64,000 bases of DNA, from the NCBI RefSeq assembly GCF_002407205.1, contig NZ_CP023548.1, forward strand, positions 830,501 to 894,500, given 5' to 3'. Made by a program: the position numbers and the translations under genes. Below are positions 63,178 through 64,000 of the stretch, piece after piece; position 1 is the stretch's first letter, and each line of letters opens with the position of its first letter. This DNA comes from Rhodobacter sp. CZR27 (GTDB lineage: Bacteria > Pseudomonadota > Alphaproteobacteria > Rhodobacterales > Rhodobacteraceae). A model generated the notes under the pieces. That model saw only the letters and a list, made by a program, of their open reading frames with translations, did not search any database and was not told the origin of the DNA.

Positions 63178-64000
63178 CTAGGGGCCGGGCTTCTCGCGGC
63201 AGACGAAGCCGAACTCGTCCGCGATGCGCGCCCGGATCATCGCCGCGTCATAGCGCTTGCGGCCGTTGCCCTGATCCGCCCAGACCGACCGGCCGGAGTG
63301 GCCCTGCCAGGGATGCAGGAACCAGGGATCGGATCCGTCAGGGCGGAACGGATCGGTGAAGCGCCATCCCCGGGCGATGGCGCTGGCGAACCAGTAGGCG
63401 CCGATGTCGCCGCCGTCCTCGTTGTTGCCGAAGTGGATGCCGTCGCGCGCAAGCTCGCGGGCGGCCGCAACGCGGATCATGCAGCACCATTCGTTGATGC
63501 GGCAGGCCCGGTCGCGCCGCCTGCGGCGCAGGCTGGCCGGCGGAGGCGTCACGGGCCAGTCCGGTGTCGGACGACCGCCGGCAAGAATGAATTCGGGCGC
63601 ACAGCCGGACGCAAGGCCGCACCTCCAGCACTGGCCAAGCGGCCCGGCGATCGCAAGACGTGGATCCGTCTCCATGCGCCGTTCCATGAACGTGGCGACG
63701 TCACCCCTGATCTCGACATCGTCGTGAAGCAGCAGCACGAACTCCGCGCGCGATCGGGCCAGCGCCCGCTCGTATCGGATGCTCTGGGGTTGAAACAGTC
63801 CGCGGGTCAGCAGGAAGTAGGCCGACCGAAGCCGATGGCCGGCAGCCAGCCCCGGTCCGAGCAGCCGGAGCGCCATCGCGGGCGTCACCAGCGTATTGCC
63901 CGATCCACCACGGCGCCGCGTCTCGTGCAGGTCCAGTCGCCAGGGGTGCAACCGCTCGGCCAGCGCGGGATCCCGCAGCACGTCGAGCGTCCCGTCGTCC
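63178..64000 (-). CDS. Glycosyltransferase, 5' end outside window
   Basis: The frame runs leftward from the window edge (DDGTLDVLRD...) to a stop at 63178. A nucleotide-sugar region resembling GT2/GT-A proteins is visible: DDGT at the start, then FVLLLHDDVEIRGDVATFMERRM. The C-terminal half has paired cysteines (CWRCGLASGC; CRINEWCCMIRV) and ends FVCREKPGP. The true start lies beyond the window. The substrate is unknown. Confidence 0.8.
   Translation of the reverse strand, partial: DDGTLDVLRDPALAERLHPWRLDLHETRRRGGSGNTLVTPAMALRLLGPGLAAGHRLRSAYFLLTRGLFQPQSIRYERALARSRAEFVLLLHDDVEIRGDVATFMERRMETDPRLAIAGPLGQCWRCGLASGCAPEFILAGGRPTPDWPVTPPPASLRRRRRDRACRINEWCCMIRVAAARELARDGIHFGNNEDGGDIGAYWFASAIARGWRFTDPFRPDGSDPWFLHPWQGHSGRSVWADQGNGRKRYDAAMIRARIADEFGFVCREKPGP

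Overview
The window is high-GC (roughly two-thirds G+C), densely coded chromosome from an alphaproteobacterium of the Rhodobacter/Cereibacter group. The best single indicator is an aa3-type cytochrome c oxidase subunit I (31791-33491, minus) whose length (566 aa) and recalled sequence closely match the Rhodobacter sphaeroides CtaD protein. A SAM-II-type riboswitch remnant before metZ, FolE2 instead of FolE, an FnrL-like box near ctaD, a -24/-12 (sigma-54) promoter and a Tad pilus locus with Rhodobacterales-type Flp pilins all fit. Species cannot be fixed from the window. Because of the base composition, most long antisense open frames are shadows of real genes.

Layout. 1-5449 (plus): SAM-regulated metZ, folE2 and two tandem trkH potassium transporter genes. 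5579-7378 (minus): a secreted SPOR / peptidoglycan-binding / degenerate trypsin-fold protein. 7523-13828 (plus): glyQ, a small membrane-anchored protein, glyS and a pyruvate-phosphate-dikinase-like enzyme. 14054-18433 (plus): a SleB-type cell wall hydrolase, then folB-folP-glmM and a small membrane protein. 18435-20628: a candidate mobile element with inverted 43/44-bp structured ends, a zinc-ribbon DDE-like transposase and two tiny overlapping ORFs. 20689-23957: ilvC (minus) divergent from two overlapping Lrp/AsnC regulators and a class V aminotransferase. 23964-31021: mostly minus-strand genes (UbiH-family hydroxylase, small membrane protein, HAD nucleotidase, a glycosyltransferase with an N-terminal MshEN-like region, an L,D-transpeptidase, carA), with one GntR regulator on plus.

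31193-45083: a GatB/YqeY protein, ctaD, lipB, a peptidoglycan-binding exported protein, tRNA-Leu(GAG), a four-gene spermidine/putrescine-type ABC transporter operon, rpmG, a GNAT acetyltransferase, a Bax1-I protein, a DUF1127 protein, a LysR regulator and a quinone oxidoreductase. 45084-50052: an AT-rich regulatory region with a consensus sigma-54 promoter in front of a small XRE regulator, then hisN-type phosphatase, guanine deaminase, mgtE and 5-formyl-THF cyclo-ligase. 50049-61925 (minus): a tad/cpa locus (two Flp pilins, CpaB, CpaC secretin, OmpA lipoprotein, CpaE, CpaF, TadB, TadC, two TPR lipoproteins, CpaA peptidase and an AAA+ ATPase as last gene). A lytic transglycosylase lies divergently beside the pilins, and a truncated glycosyltransferase reaches the right edge.

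Most genes are housekeeping and easily assigned. The parts most worth a second look are the candidate mobile element, the sigma-54/XRE region, the AAA+ ATPase at the end of the tad operon, the pseudo-protease, the PPDK-like enzyme with an altered nucleotide-binding half, and the MshEN-like glycosyltransferase. All functional statements come from reading the sequence and from recalled family knowledge; no database search was run.
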